NCBI GenBank assembly: GCA_937894115.1
Contig: CALBFP010000210.1
Span: 1-34,408 of the forward strand
Source of the DNA: an uncultured euryarchaeote
Lineage (GTDB): Archaea > Thermoplasmatota > Poseidoniia > Poseidoniales > Poseidoniaceae
Reading direction: 5' to 3'
Length of the DNA stretch: 34,408 nucleotides
A model generated the notes under the pieces. It saw only the letters and a program-made list of their open reading frames with translations. It had not been told where the DNA came from and did not search any database. This document shows, in pieces, positions 1 through 7,131 of this stretch. How positions within the stretch are numbered: position 1 is the stretch's first letter; each line of letters starts with the position of its first letter. A program made the translations under genes and the position numbers.

Positions 1-44
1 TCATCGTTTTTTTGAAAATTCGGCGATTATGTTATGTTCTGTAG

Positions 45-269
45 AGGAGTAGATATGGTTATGAGAACTGCACTTGCAATGGTTGGGAATCCTTTACAAT
101 CGAACAAACCAATCAAGTGATCAGTGGCTCTGATTGTCCTGAAGTCGATGATAGCGGTTCTGTGGAAGATGATGAAAGTGAGGAGGAATCCATGCCAGGA
201 TTCGAAGCATGGCTTCTCATTCTCGCCCTTCTGTTTGCTGTTTCCTTCCGAAGAAAACTCAACGTTTGA
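45..269 (+). pseudogene. C-terminal remnant of a secreted protein with PGF-CTERM-like tail
   Basis: The frame that ends at the TGA at 267-269 encodes a Cys-containing stretch (ENCTCNGWES), an acidic Ser/Asp/Glu linker, then MPGFEAW, a hydrophobic segment of about 13 residues and a short basic end (RRKLNV). Tripartite tails of the form PGF - hydrophobic helix - Arg are known archaeosortase sorting signals on archaeal surface proteins, so this looks like the end of an exported protein. The frame is closed by a TAG at 42-44 and has no credible start. The other two forward frames also stop nearby, at 50-52 and 118-120. Either the gene is frameshifted and decayed, or there is a sequence error near the window edge. 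The family of the missing part cannot be named. Confidence 0.5.
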
Positions 270-320
270 TTGAACTGGCCAAAGGCTCGGTTTCAAGACG
301 GTTGAGCCCGAGGCATTGCC

Positions 321-2966
321 ATGGAGGCATGGTCGGGCCGCTTTGGTGTCGTCAGTGGACGCTATCACTCGCATGGAGGTGAGAACGACCCACGGACCAC
401 GATTGAATTGTTTGGGCGGTGCGAAGACGGGGCATCCATATGTGTTCTTGTCTCAGGTTTGCGTCCAACGTTTGAGATTGCTACGGTCGGGAAACGCAGC
501 AAAGAGCAACCTGTGACCGAACAAGAAGAACGGCGCGTTGCGGCTCTGCGCAACCGGTCGACGGTGACGAACGTGTACGGGCCGGTCTGGAAATGGACCG
601 ATTTGGGCGAAAAGCCGGTTTGGACGGTCGAAGCGACCCAGCCGTTCAACGTCCCCGCGTTGCGAAACGAACTGAGAGAGCAGGGATGGACGATTTATTC
701 TGGAGATATACCCTTTGTCAACCGCTTGTTTTTGGACAACGATGTTGGTATGCACCTCTCTGTTGAGGGGTTCCTCCTCGATGAGCGCGCACATGATGAT
801 GAAGATGGGGAGAGGAATTTCAGGGTCATCAAACACGGAGGAGTGGGTCGATACGAAGTCGACAGAACCGTTCTGGTTGAACTTGCAAATGTGAAAGCAA
901 GCGAACCGTTTCAAGTTCCATGGCGCGTTCTCTCTTACGACTTGGAGACCAGCATCGCCAACAATTCGATTCTTTGTGCCGCAGTCTGGGTTGAAGACAT
1001 GATCGATGGTTCTCGTCGCGTGTACGAATACCGAGGAGCTGAAGACCTCATTATGGAACAGATGACCGAAATGGTTCGCAAAGAAGATCCCGACCTGATT
1101 ACTGGGTACAACATCGATAATTTTGATTTCCCACGCCTTGTTGAACGGATGGATCATCACACCAATCGAAAGCAATGGCAGGCTCGCAGCAACCTCTTGG
1201 GATGGGGTCGCACACCGCATTTGGAGACCGAAACCAAGCGCACTCGAACAGGTGTTCTCCCACGCCGGCAATCCAACCGGGCTTGGAATCTGGCCGGTCG
1301 AGCCATCGTCGATGCTTGGTGGCAAGCACGTCAAGCGTTGCGTCCGCAACGCGAAACGCTTTCGTTCATTGCCCGCCTCTTGTTTCCGGAAGACGATGAC
1401 AAGCAGAAAATCGACATCGATGCTTCAAACATGGACGAGGAATGGGCCAATCGTCCAGATGAGGTGATGGAATATTGCGTTCGTGACGCTGCACTTCCAC
1501 TCGACATTCTTCACGCCATTCAAGCGATACGACGCAAGGAAGCGGTTGCTTCGGTTGCAAAAGTTCCGTTCGAAACGGCCGCCAATGGCAGCACATCGCA
1601 ACTGCTTGACAGCCTTGTGATTCGACTGGCTGACCGAGAGAACGTTGCAGTACCGTTAACGGGAAGTGCAGAGGCCAAAGAAGGGCAAATTACGGGAGGT
1701 TACGTTCACGATGTTGAAGCCGGTTTGCATCCTTGGATTGCAGTTCTCGATTTCAAGAGCATGTACCCAAGCATCATGATCGGCAACAACGTGTGCTACA
1801 CAACGCGTATCGATCCGTCCCATCCTGAACAACCGGGACAGGATGATGCAACACACGTTTCTCCAACGGAAGCTGCCTTTTGGACGACAGAGCACAGAAA
1901 GGGTTTGGTCCCGTCGTTGCTCGAAGACTTGATGAATCAGCGCGATGAACACAAGGCGCAAATTAAGCAAGCACGCAAAGACGAGCAGATGGAAAAAGAA
2001 GAGTTTCACGATTCGATGCAGTATGCTGTGAAGATCATGATGAATTCCTTCTATGGCGTGTTTGCATCCGGATTTTATCGTTTCACTCACAAGGATTTGG
2101 GTTCGTCAATCACCGCTTGGGCACGACAGAACATCAAAACCATCATTCAGAAACTGGAGGATGAAGGCCATCACGTGGTCTATTCAGATACGGATTCCAT
2201 CTTCGTTTGTTCACCCGTCCCAGAAGGGTCGCCTTCGGTGCTGAAAGAGGACGATGACAACGAAACAATCGCAGCCTATGAGGCAGCAAAGCAGGCGATG
2301 ATCGATTTCGGTCTGGACATTGCCAAGCAGTACAGCAGAGATTCCGCAGTGCTCGAATACGAAAAAGGCCTTTCCGTATTCTTCAGTCACGGTGCGAAAA
2401 AACGCTACGTTGGGCAAGTTGTTTGGCCCTCTGAGGAGATGCTTATTCGCGGTTATGAGACGCAACGCACCGATTCGTTCGAATTCTTGACAACATCGAT
2501 GAAGAAGACGTTCACCTATGCACTTGCAGATGAAGGCGACGCCCTTGTCCAACACGCACGTGGCTGCGTCGCTGCATTGCGCAACCATGAGGTCGATGCC
2601 CGCCGTTTGATTCTTGCAAAATCGTGCAAAGGGCGGGTTCAATCCGACGGAACCGTTGATTTCACCAGAGATTATGCCCGTCCTGACAGCATGGCGCAGG
2701 TTCGAGCTGCGAAGATTCTGCTTCAACGAGGTCTTGGCTTCACGCCAGGCATGAAAATCTCCTACGTGGTCACGGATGCATCGCAGAGACCCATGCAGGT
2801 TCATCCGTGGATTGAAGCGGAAGACCAAGGCGGTATACCGCAATACGACGGACGATTTTATGCTGAGCGACTGGCAGCTGCCCTTGGACGCATCACCGAA
2901 GCGTTTGGGTGGAATGCGAAAGAATTGTTCGATGGAAACAGACAGACAACATTGTTCTCGTTTTAG
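321..2966 (+). CDS. polB: Family B DNA polymerase with 3'-5' exonuclease
   Basis: Replicative-type family B DNA polymerase of 881 residues. The exonuclease motifs are all present: Exo I DLET (D207, E209), Exo II YNIDNFD (about 263-269) and Exo III YCVRD (Y385, D389). The polymerase motifs follow: A, DFKSMYPSIM (D477); B, KIMMNSFYG (571-579); C, YSDTDS (D623, D625); and a KKRYVG KxY-type motif. All catalytic acids are intact, so proofreading and synthesis are both expected. The motifs run without interruption, so there is no intein, although archaeal PolB genes are common intein hosts. GAGG at 310-313 precedes the ATG at 321 by 7 nt. A second ATG lies four codons downstream. The nearest replication partner in the window is the GINS gene at 6042-7028. 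Confidence 0.96.
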   Translation: MEAWSGRFGVVSGRYHSHGGENDPRTTIELFGRCEDGASICVLVSGLRPTFEIATVGKRSKEQPVTEQEERRVAALRNRSTVTNVYGPVWKWTDLGEKPVWTVEATQPFNVPALRNELREQGWTIYSGDIPFVNRLFLDNDVGMHLSVEGFLLDERAHDDEDGERNFRVIKHGGVGRYEVDRTVLVELANVKASEPFQVPWRVLSYDLETSIANNSILCAAVWVEDMIDGSRRVYEYRGAEDLIMEQMTEMVRKEDPDLITGYNIDNFDFPRLVERMDHHTNRKQWQARSNLLGWGRTPHLETETKRTRTGVLPRRQSNRAWNLAGRAIVDAWWQARQALRPQRETLSFIARLLFPEDDDKQKIDIDASNMDEEWANRPDEVMEYCVRDAALPLDILHAIQAIRRKEAVASVAKVPFETAANGSTSQLLDSLVIRLADRENVAVPLTGSAEAKEGQITGGYVHDVEAGLHPWIAVLDFKSMYPSIMIGNNVCYTTRIDPSHPEQPGQDDATHVSPTEAAFWTTEHRKGLVPSLLEDLMNQRDEHKAQIKQARKDEQMEKEEFHDSMQYAVKIMMNSFYGVFASGFYRFTHKDLGSSITAWARQNIKTIIQKLEDEGHHVVYSDTDSIFVCSPVPEGSPSVLKEDDDNETIAAYEAAKQAMIDFGLDIAKQYSRDSAVLEYEKGLSVFFSHGAKKRYVGQVVWPSEEMLIRGYETQRTDSFEFLTTSMKKTFTYALADEGDALVQHARGCVAALRNHEVDARRLILAKSCKGRVQSDGTVDFTRDYARPDSMAQVRAAKILLQRGLGFTPGMKISYVVTDASQRPMQVHPWIEAEDQGGIPQYDGRFYAERLAAALGRITEAFGWNAKELFDGNRQTTLFSF

Positions 2967-3015
2967 CCAAACAACTCGCAAAAGGCTTCTAAATAGCGGA
3001 CAGATAGGCAGAGCC

Positions 3016-4230
3016 ATGGGCGCAATGAAAAAAGCAACCTTCCTTGCTGTGCTGATGATGATCAGTGGCCTTGCTGGATGCTTTGGTGGCGACGATGATC
3101 AGTCCTCTGAGGAACTCGTTGCCGTGTTCACATATTCACCCGCAAGCAACATTCGTGCCAATCAGACCATCGATTTTGATGCCCGGGATTCTTTGCCATC
3201 GGGTGTTGCTTTGACCTACAAATGGGATTTTGATGGTGACAACTCAATCGATGCAACGGGCCGAACCGCCGACTGGGTGTATCCAAACACTGGAGAGTAC
3301 ACTGTGGAATTGATTGTCAGTGATGGCTCCAGGAGCCAATCAACGAGCAAGACCTTGACCATAGTCGATGCAACTGCTATGCCTCCTGTGGCAGAAATCA
3401 CATCGTTCTCGTCTGAGGAAGATTGTGAAGGGGAAGATGTTGACGAAGGCAACTACATTCACGTATGGATCTGTGATATGGACAAATCCAAAAGCGACCG
3501 GAAAGCAGACGGCGTAATTGAAATTGAACTCGATGCGGGCGACTCATCTTCTGGTTCGCCGGACGATTATGTTTCGAAATACCATTGGGATCTGAATCTT
3601 GAGTACGATGAAGATGGAGATGGGGACCCAACAAACGACAACGATCTCGAAGGAGAGACCGTTGAATGGAAGGATGTTAAACCAGGTGAATACGAGGTAG
3701 GATTGACCGTTACAAACGGAAAAGGATTGACAAACTCAGACGACATCAAAGTACACGTTTCATACGCAGGATATTGGCTCGACTTTGAGATGGGGGGGAA
3801 CGAATCCACAAATGAACAACCATCGTCTGAGTTTGATTTTCAACTTTTGGTCACCTATGACCAAGACAGTAAGAACACAATTCGCAAAGTCGTTGGTGAG
3901 TTGACGTATCCAAAAATCGACGGTGATTGCCGAGATATTACGCCAGGCCAAGACAGGAACAACTGTCGTGCAGAGATGAACCTCCACGCGTTCAACGAAG
4001 AAGATGATGAGGCGGCAAATACGTCAAACACAGCGCTCAGTGAGCGAGATGATGGAGATTGCAACACCGAAGATAACGACTGTGTCCATCTCACGCTTTC
4101 CTCATACTTGTTCACTGACTCTGAGAGCAAGGGCACCTACGGCGATGGCGAATGGTCAATTGTACTTCGAAATGATATGAGGAACGATTTGCAGGTCGAA
4201 TCGATTGTAATCCGATTGGTTTACAAGTAA
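3016..4230 (+). CDS. Secreted lipoprotein with PKD domains
   Basis: The N-terminus has a Lys-Lys pair, a hydrophobic core and a lipobox ending LAGC, followed by an acidic GGDDD linker, so this should be a lipid-anchored extracellular protein. A PKD domain (YKWDFDGD, then TGEYTVELIVSDG) covers roughly residues 30-125. A second PKD-like domain (KYHWDLN, GEYEVGLTVTNGKG) with a Ca-type DEDGDGD insert covers about 185-260. The C-terminal 150 residues end in a beta-rich segment (GDGEWSIVLRND) that resembles proprotein-convertase P domains, which is only suggestive. The frame stays open back into polB, but the signal peptide fixes the start at ATG 3016 or ATG 3025. A TATA-like TTCTAAATA at 2988-2996 lies about 25 nt upstream, so a leaderless transcript is likely. 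Ligand and role are unknown. Confidence 0.85.
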   Translation: MGAMKKATFLAVLMMISGLAGCFGGDDDQSSEELVAVFTYSPASNIRANQTIDFDARDSLPSGVALTYKWDFDGDNSIDATGRTADWVYPNTGEYTVELIVSDGSRSQSTSKTLTIVDATAMPPVAEITSFSSEEDCEGEDVDEGNYIHVWICDMDKSKSDRKADGVIEIELDAGDSSSGSPDDYVSKYHWDLNLEYDEDGDGDPTNDNDLEGETVEWKDVKPGEYEVGLTVTNGKGLTNSDDIKVHVSYAGYWLDFEMGGNESTNEQPSSEFDFQLLVTYDQDSKNTIRKVVGELTYPKIDGDCRDITPGQDRNNCRAEMNLHAFNEEDDEAANTSNTALSERDDGDCNTEDNDCVHLTLSSYLFTDSESKGTYGDGEWSIVLRNDMRNDLQVESIVIRLVYK

Positions 4231-4287
4231 AACCGCGAGACTCAAGCACTTTTCTGCGTCAAAACAGAACCCTTTCTTACCGACTCT

Positions 4288-4325
4288 TTCAAATATGGGT
4301 TGTTTGTCGCAGGGATGCTAAGGAG
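4288..4325 (+). promoter_or_regulatory. Promoter and ribosome-binding site of the EF-1alpha gene
   Basis: In the 104-nt gap after the lipoprotein gene, TTTCAAATAT (4288-4297) is the best TATA-box candidate and would place transcription start near 4318-4322. AGGAG at 4321-4325 is followed by 9 nt and the ATG at 4335. The two calls compete slightly, because a start at 4322 would clip the Shine-Dalgarno. Either the transcript starts a little upstream or the TATA box is misplaced. Confidence 0.5.
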
Positions 4326-4334
4326 TAATTTAGT

Positions 4335-5630
4335 ATGTCATCGCAATGGGAAGATAAGAGCAAGCCACACCGTAACATCGTCTTTGTAGGTCACGTCGAT
4401 CACGGAAAGTCGACCACTGTCGGTCGTCTTCTCCTCGACTCAGGTCACATCGAAGAACACGTTATCGAAAAGAACGAAAAACTCGCCGCTGAGGCAGGTA
4501 AGGCCGGATTCGGTCTTGCGTATGTCATGGACGGTCTGAAGGAAGAGCGAGAGCGTGGAATTACCATCGACGTTGCTCACAAGGAATTCTTCACACCGAA
4601 GTACTACTGGACCATCATCGATGCTCCAGGTCACCGTGATTTCGTCAAGAACATGATTACTGGTGCTTCGCAAGCAGACACTGCGGTTCTTCTCTGTGCT
4701 GCCAACGACGGTGTCAACGCACAAACCAAGGAACACGCCTTCCTCGCTAAGGTTCTTGGAGTCAAGGAACTCATCGTCCACGTCAACAAGATGGATATTT
4801 CTGGTGTTGACTGGTCCCAAGACAAGTACAACGAGGCTGTAGAGCAAGTCACTGCACTGCTCAAGATGGCAGGATTTGGTTCCCAACTGGACAACATTCC
4901 AATGATTCCAGCTTCCTCTTTGAAGGGCGACAACGTCTTTGTGAAGAGCGACAACACACCATGGTACAACGGTCCAACGTTGTTCGAAGCTATCGATGCT
5001 GCAGCAATGCCAAACAAGCCAATCGACAAGCCACTTCGACTACCAATTCAGGACGTCTACAAGATCTCCGGTATCGGTACCGTTCCAGTCGGCAAGATTG
5101 AGACAGGTACGCTCAACACCGGTAAGAGTGTCGTGTTCAACCCATCGCAAAAGACCGCTGAAGTCAAGTCGATTGAGATGCACCACACAATTGTTGACAA
5201 GGCCGAGCCAGGCGACAACGTTGGTTTCAACGTTCGTGGTCTCGCAGCTACCGACATCCGCCGTGGTGACGTTGCTGGATACTCCGACAACGAGCCAACC
5301 TTCGTCCGCCACGATGAGACCTTCGTCGGTCAAATCCAACTCATGGACATTCCAAAGGCCGTTTCCGTAGGATACACTCCAGTGTTCCACGCACACACTG
5401 CACAAGTCGCAATCCGTTTCCAAGAACTTCTTGAGAAGACCAACAAGGCCGGTAAGGAAGCAAACCCATCGTTCCTCAAGAACGGCGATGCTTGTTTGAT
5501 TCGATTCCAGCCAACCAAGCCAATGGCAATCGAACAAATGGACACCTTCCCTGAGTTGTCCCGATTCGCTATCCGTGACATGGGTAAGACCGTCGCAGCT
5601 GGTGTTTGTCTCAAGATCGAAAAGAAGTGA
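4335..5630 (+). CDS. tuf: Translation elongation factor 1-alpha
   Basis: GTPase that delivers aminoacyl-tRNA to the ribosomal A site; 431 residues, full length for archaeal EF-1A. G1 is GHVDHGKS (residues 19-26), G3 is DAPGHRDF and G4 is NKMD. The GERERGITIDV-like switch I stretch reads EERERGITID. Domains 2 and 3 (from about residue 235) are complete through the GVCLKIEKK end. Codon choice is noticeably more uniform than in neighbouring genes (CCA for proline, many GTC and AAG codons), as expected for a very highly expressed gene. The uS10 gene follows 39 nt downstream on the same strand, a pairing common in archaea, so the two probably share a transcript. Confidence 0.98.
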   Translation: MSSQWEDKSKPHRNIVFVGHVDHGKSTTVGRLLLDSGHIEEHVIEKNEKLAAEAGKAGFGLAYVMDGLKEERERGITIDVAHKEFFTPKYYWTIIDAPGHRDFVKNMITGASQADTAVLLCAANDGVNAQTKEHAFLAKVLGVKELIVHVNKMDISGVDWSQDKYNEAVEQVTALLKMAGFGSQLDNIPMIPASSLKGDNVFVKSDNTPWYNGPTLFEAIDAAAMPNKPIDKPLRLPIQDVYKISGIGTVPVGKIETGTLNTGKSVVFNPSQKTAEVKSIEMHHTIVDKAEPGDNVGFNVRGLAATDIRRGDVAGYSDNEPTFVRHDETFVGQIQLMDIPKAVSVGYTPVFHAHTAQVAIRFQELLEKTNKAGKEANPSFLKNGDACLIRFQPTKPMAIEQMDTFPELSRFAIRDMGKTVAAGVCLKIEKK

Positions 5631-5644
5631 GTGAAATCACTCAT
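5627..5644 (+). other. Intercistronic hairpin between EF-1alpha and uS10
   Basis: TGAGTG (5628-5633) and CACTCA (5638-5643) form a perfect 6-bp stem with an AAAT loop, extendable by a G-U pair. It begins in the EF-1alpha stop codon and ends 12 nt before the uS10 Shine-Dalgarno GGAGGAG. No T-run follows, so it is more likely an mRNA processing or translation-coupling element than a terminator. Confidence 0.4.
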
Positions 5645-5669
5645 CGATTTGGAACCGGAGGAGTAGATT

Positions 5670-5999
5670 ATGGCAGCCGTCACCGTCATCAAATTGACTG
5701 GAAACAATCACTCCGATATTGACCGAGTTGCAAGTCAAATTCGAAACATTTGCGTTCAGAGCGAAACCAAGTTGCGAGGTCCAATTCCACTTCCAACACG
5801 CCGTCTGGTTGTCCCAGTACGACGTGCACCGGACGGTGAGGGAAGCGAAACCTACGATCATTGGGAACTTCGCGTTCACAAGCGACTCCTAGAGATGCAC
5901 ATCAACTCCGGTAAAGACGAGAGTGCACTCCGTCTTGTTGCCAAGATCGACATCCCCGATTCTGTAACCATTGAACTCTCAATGCGTACGGTCGTTTGA
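5670..5999 (+). CDS. rps10: Small ribosomal subunit protein uS10
   Basis: Ribosomal protein of the 30S head; 109 residues, close to the usual archaeal length of about 102. The family signature is clear: GPIPLPTRR, then a VPVRRAPDGEG loop, then HWELRVHKRLLEM, ending in a SVTIELSMR beta strand. A strong Shine-Dalgarno GGAGGAG (5657-5663) sits 6 nt before the ATG. The gene lies directly behind EF-1alpha, a common archaeal order. A few extra residues at the N-terminus (MAAVTV) and a longer HINSGKDES loop account for the length. Confidence 0.96.
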   Translation: MAAVTVIKLTGNNHSDIDRVASQIRNICVQSETKLRGPIPLPTRRLVVPVRRAPDGEGSETYDHWELRVHKRLLEMHINSGKDESALRLVAKIDIPDSVTIELSMRTVV

Positions 6000-6041
6000 A
6001 GACTGAGCAAGACATCCTAACCAGATTGACTGCGTTTTGAT

Positions 6042-7028
6042 TCACAACGGCGCAGCTTCTGCTGTACCCGACTCGATAAGCCAATTTGCCATTGTTTCGT
6101 CCAAATTGTGAACGTCTCCAATCTGAAGCATCAATTCCGATCCGTCTGCAGTTGCTATGGGTTCATCAAACGATTTGAGGATTCGAATGCGTATTTTTGC
6201 CGTTGTTTCTTCAACGGTCTCTTCTTCACTCATCCAATCATCACTGATGGTGGATTTGCTTGAAGGTGCTAATTCCATTGCAGCTCCATGCCGTCCATCA
6301 CTGCCTTGAGCTGGTTCTTCAGGCATGGGTTCTGGCTTTTCTTCCGGTGGGTGCAAAGAAGGGTCCGGTGTCGCTTCATACGCATCCCATTCCATGGCAG
6401 CAATTCGATCTTCCTCATCATCAAAGGCGTCCATTGGTTCTGGTTTCTCATCCTCAAACACCAACGACGGAGGGGCTTGATCGGTTAACGCCTCCTCGGT
6501 AAAATCATCCAATTGCATGGTCCCTGGTTTGTGCGTGGACTCAACGTACTCCATTTCTCCTCGCAGACCATCCTGCATTTCTCTCCATCCAATGGTCATC
6601 TTGAAGCGATCCATTTCCTCTTCAATCGCATTGTAAAGTGCTCTCTCTGCCACATCGGAACGCTGCCAATCCATCGGAGGAAGCGGAGTGGCTGTATCGC
6701 TAACGCTGGTGGCCATTCTCAAGGATTGTGAAGCGGCATGCTGCATCATCGCCACCATGCGGCGACGCGCCAACTCAGAAGCAACGTGTCGAACGTTTGC
6801 CTGTCGCTTTTGTTCGTTTTGAACGCGCAGATCAGCGCCATGTTTTCGAATCATGTTGTGTATTTCAAGGTCCAATGTGGTCAGCAACCGCTTGACCATT
6901 TCCCAGAAGTCCTGGCGCGGAAGATGAACAGGTACGTGGCGGTTCGTTTGATGCCGATAGGTTGCGAACAACTGTTCCTGAATCTCACGGGCCTGTTCAG
7001 GCGTAAGCAGGTTGTCGTTCGACATCAT
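6042..7028 (-). CDS. gins51: GINS complex subunit (Gins51-like) with acidic linker
   Basis: Probable subunit of the GINS complex, which joins MCM and GAN/Cdc45 at the replication fork. The N-terminal 125 residues are helical and resemble the GINS A-domain (LPRQDFWEMVKRLL, a basic helix, then ELARRRMVAMM). The C-terminal 50 residues (IRILKSFDEPIATADGSEL, then LMLQIGDVHNLDETMANWLIESGTAE) match the small beta B-domain of archaeal Gins51. Between them is about 140 residues rich in Asp, Glu and Pro (EEKPEPMPEEP), much longer than the short linker typical of the roughly 190-residue family. Two ATGs (7028 and 7025) serve equally as starts. The gene converges on uS10 with a 42-nt gap and diverges from the giant surface protein. 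The assignment rests on domain pattern only. Confidence 0.75.
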   Translation of the reverse strand: MMSNDNLLTPEQAREIQEQLFATYRHQTNRHVPVHLPRQDFWEMVKRLLTTLDLEIHNMIRKHGADLRVQNEQKRQANVRHVASELARRRMVAMMQHAASQSLRMATSVSDTATPLPPMDWQRSDVAERALYNAIEEEMDRFKMTIGWREMQDGLRGEMEYVESTHKPGTMQLDDFTEEALTDQAPPSLVFEDEKPEPMDAFDDEEDRIAAMEWDAYEATPDPSLHPPEEKPEPMPEEPAQGSDGRHGAAMELAPSSKSTISDDWMSEEETVEETTAKIRIRILKSFDEPIATADGSELMLQIGDVHNLDETMANWLIESGTAEAAPL

Positions 7029-7053
7029 TTAGGCCTCGCAGTTTGGGTCTTTG

Positions 7054-7081
7054 AACTCTCTTGTCCAGAGTTAATCAACTC
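7054..7081. promoter_or_regulatory. Overlapping inverted repeats in divergent promoter region
   Basis: AACTCT (7054-7059), AGAGTT (7067-7072) and AACTC (7077-7081) alternate in orientation. The middle arm can pair with either neighbour, with a 7-nt or a 4-nt spacer. They lie in the 103-nt gap between the divergent GINS and giant-protein genes, upstream of both starts, where a regulator operator would be expected. No regulator can be named. Confidence 0.35.
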
Positions 7082-7104
7082 AGACGAGGCTTCATACCAA
7101 ATGG

Positions 7105-7131
7105 CTCACCTCGCGGAGCGAGGTGAGATAA
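7105..7131 (+). promoter_or_regulatory. Shine-Dalgarno sequestered in a 10-bp hairpin
   Basis: CTCACCTCGC (7105-7114) and GCGAGGTGAG (7118-7127) are perfect reverse complements around a GGA loop. The 3' arm contains GAGGTGA (7120-7126), a near-perfect Shine-Dalgarno 5 nt before the GTG start at 7132. In the folded mRNA the ribosome-binding site would be fully paired. The 5' arm itself reads like the 16S anti-Shine-Dalgarno (TCACCTC). Confidence 0.6.

Noticed and set aside
453-1349. 298-codon minus-strand open frame inside polB
   Set aside because: polB has all of its catalytic motifs on the plus strand; the antisense product has no recognisable domain or ribosome-binding site.
321-2966. Possible intein in PolB
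   Set aside because: Motifs A, B and C and their spacing are uninterrupted and the length (881 residues) is normal.
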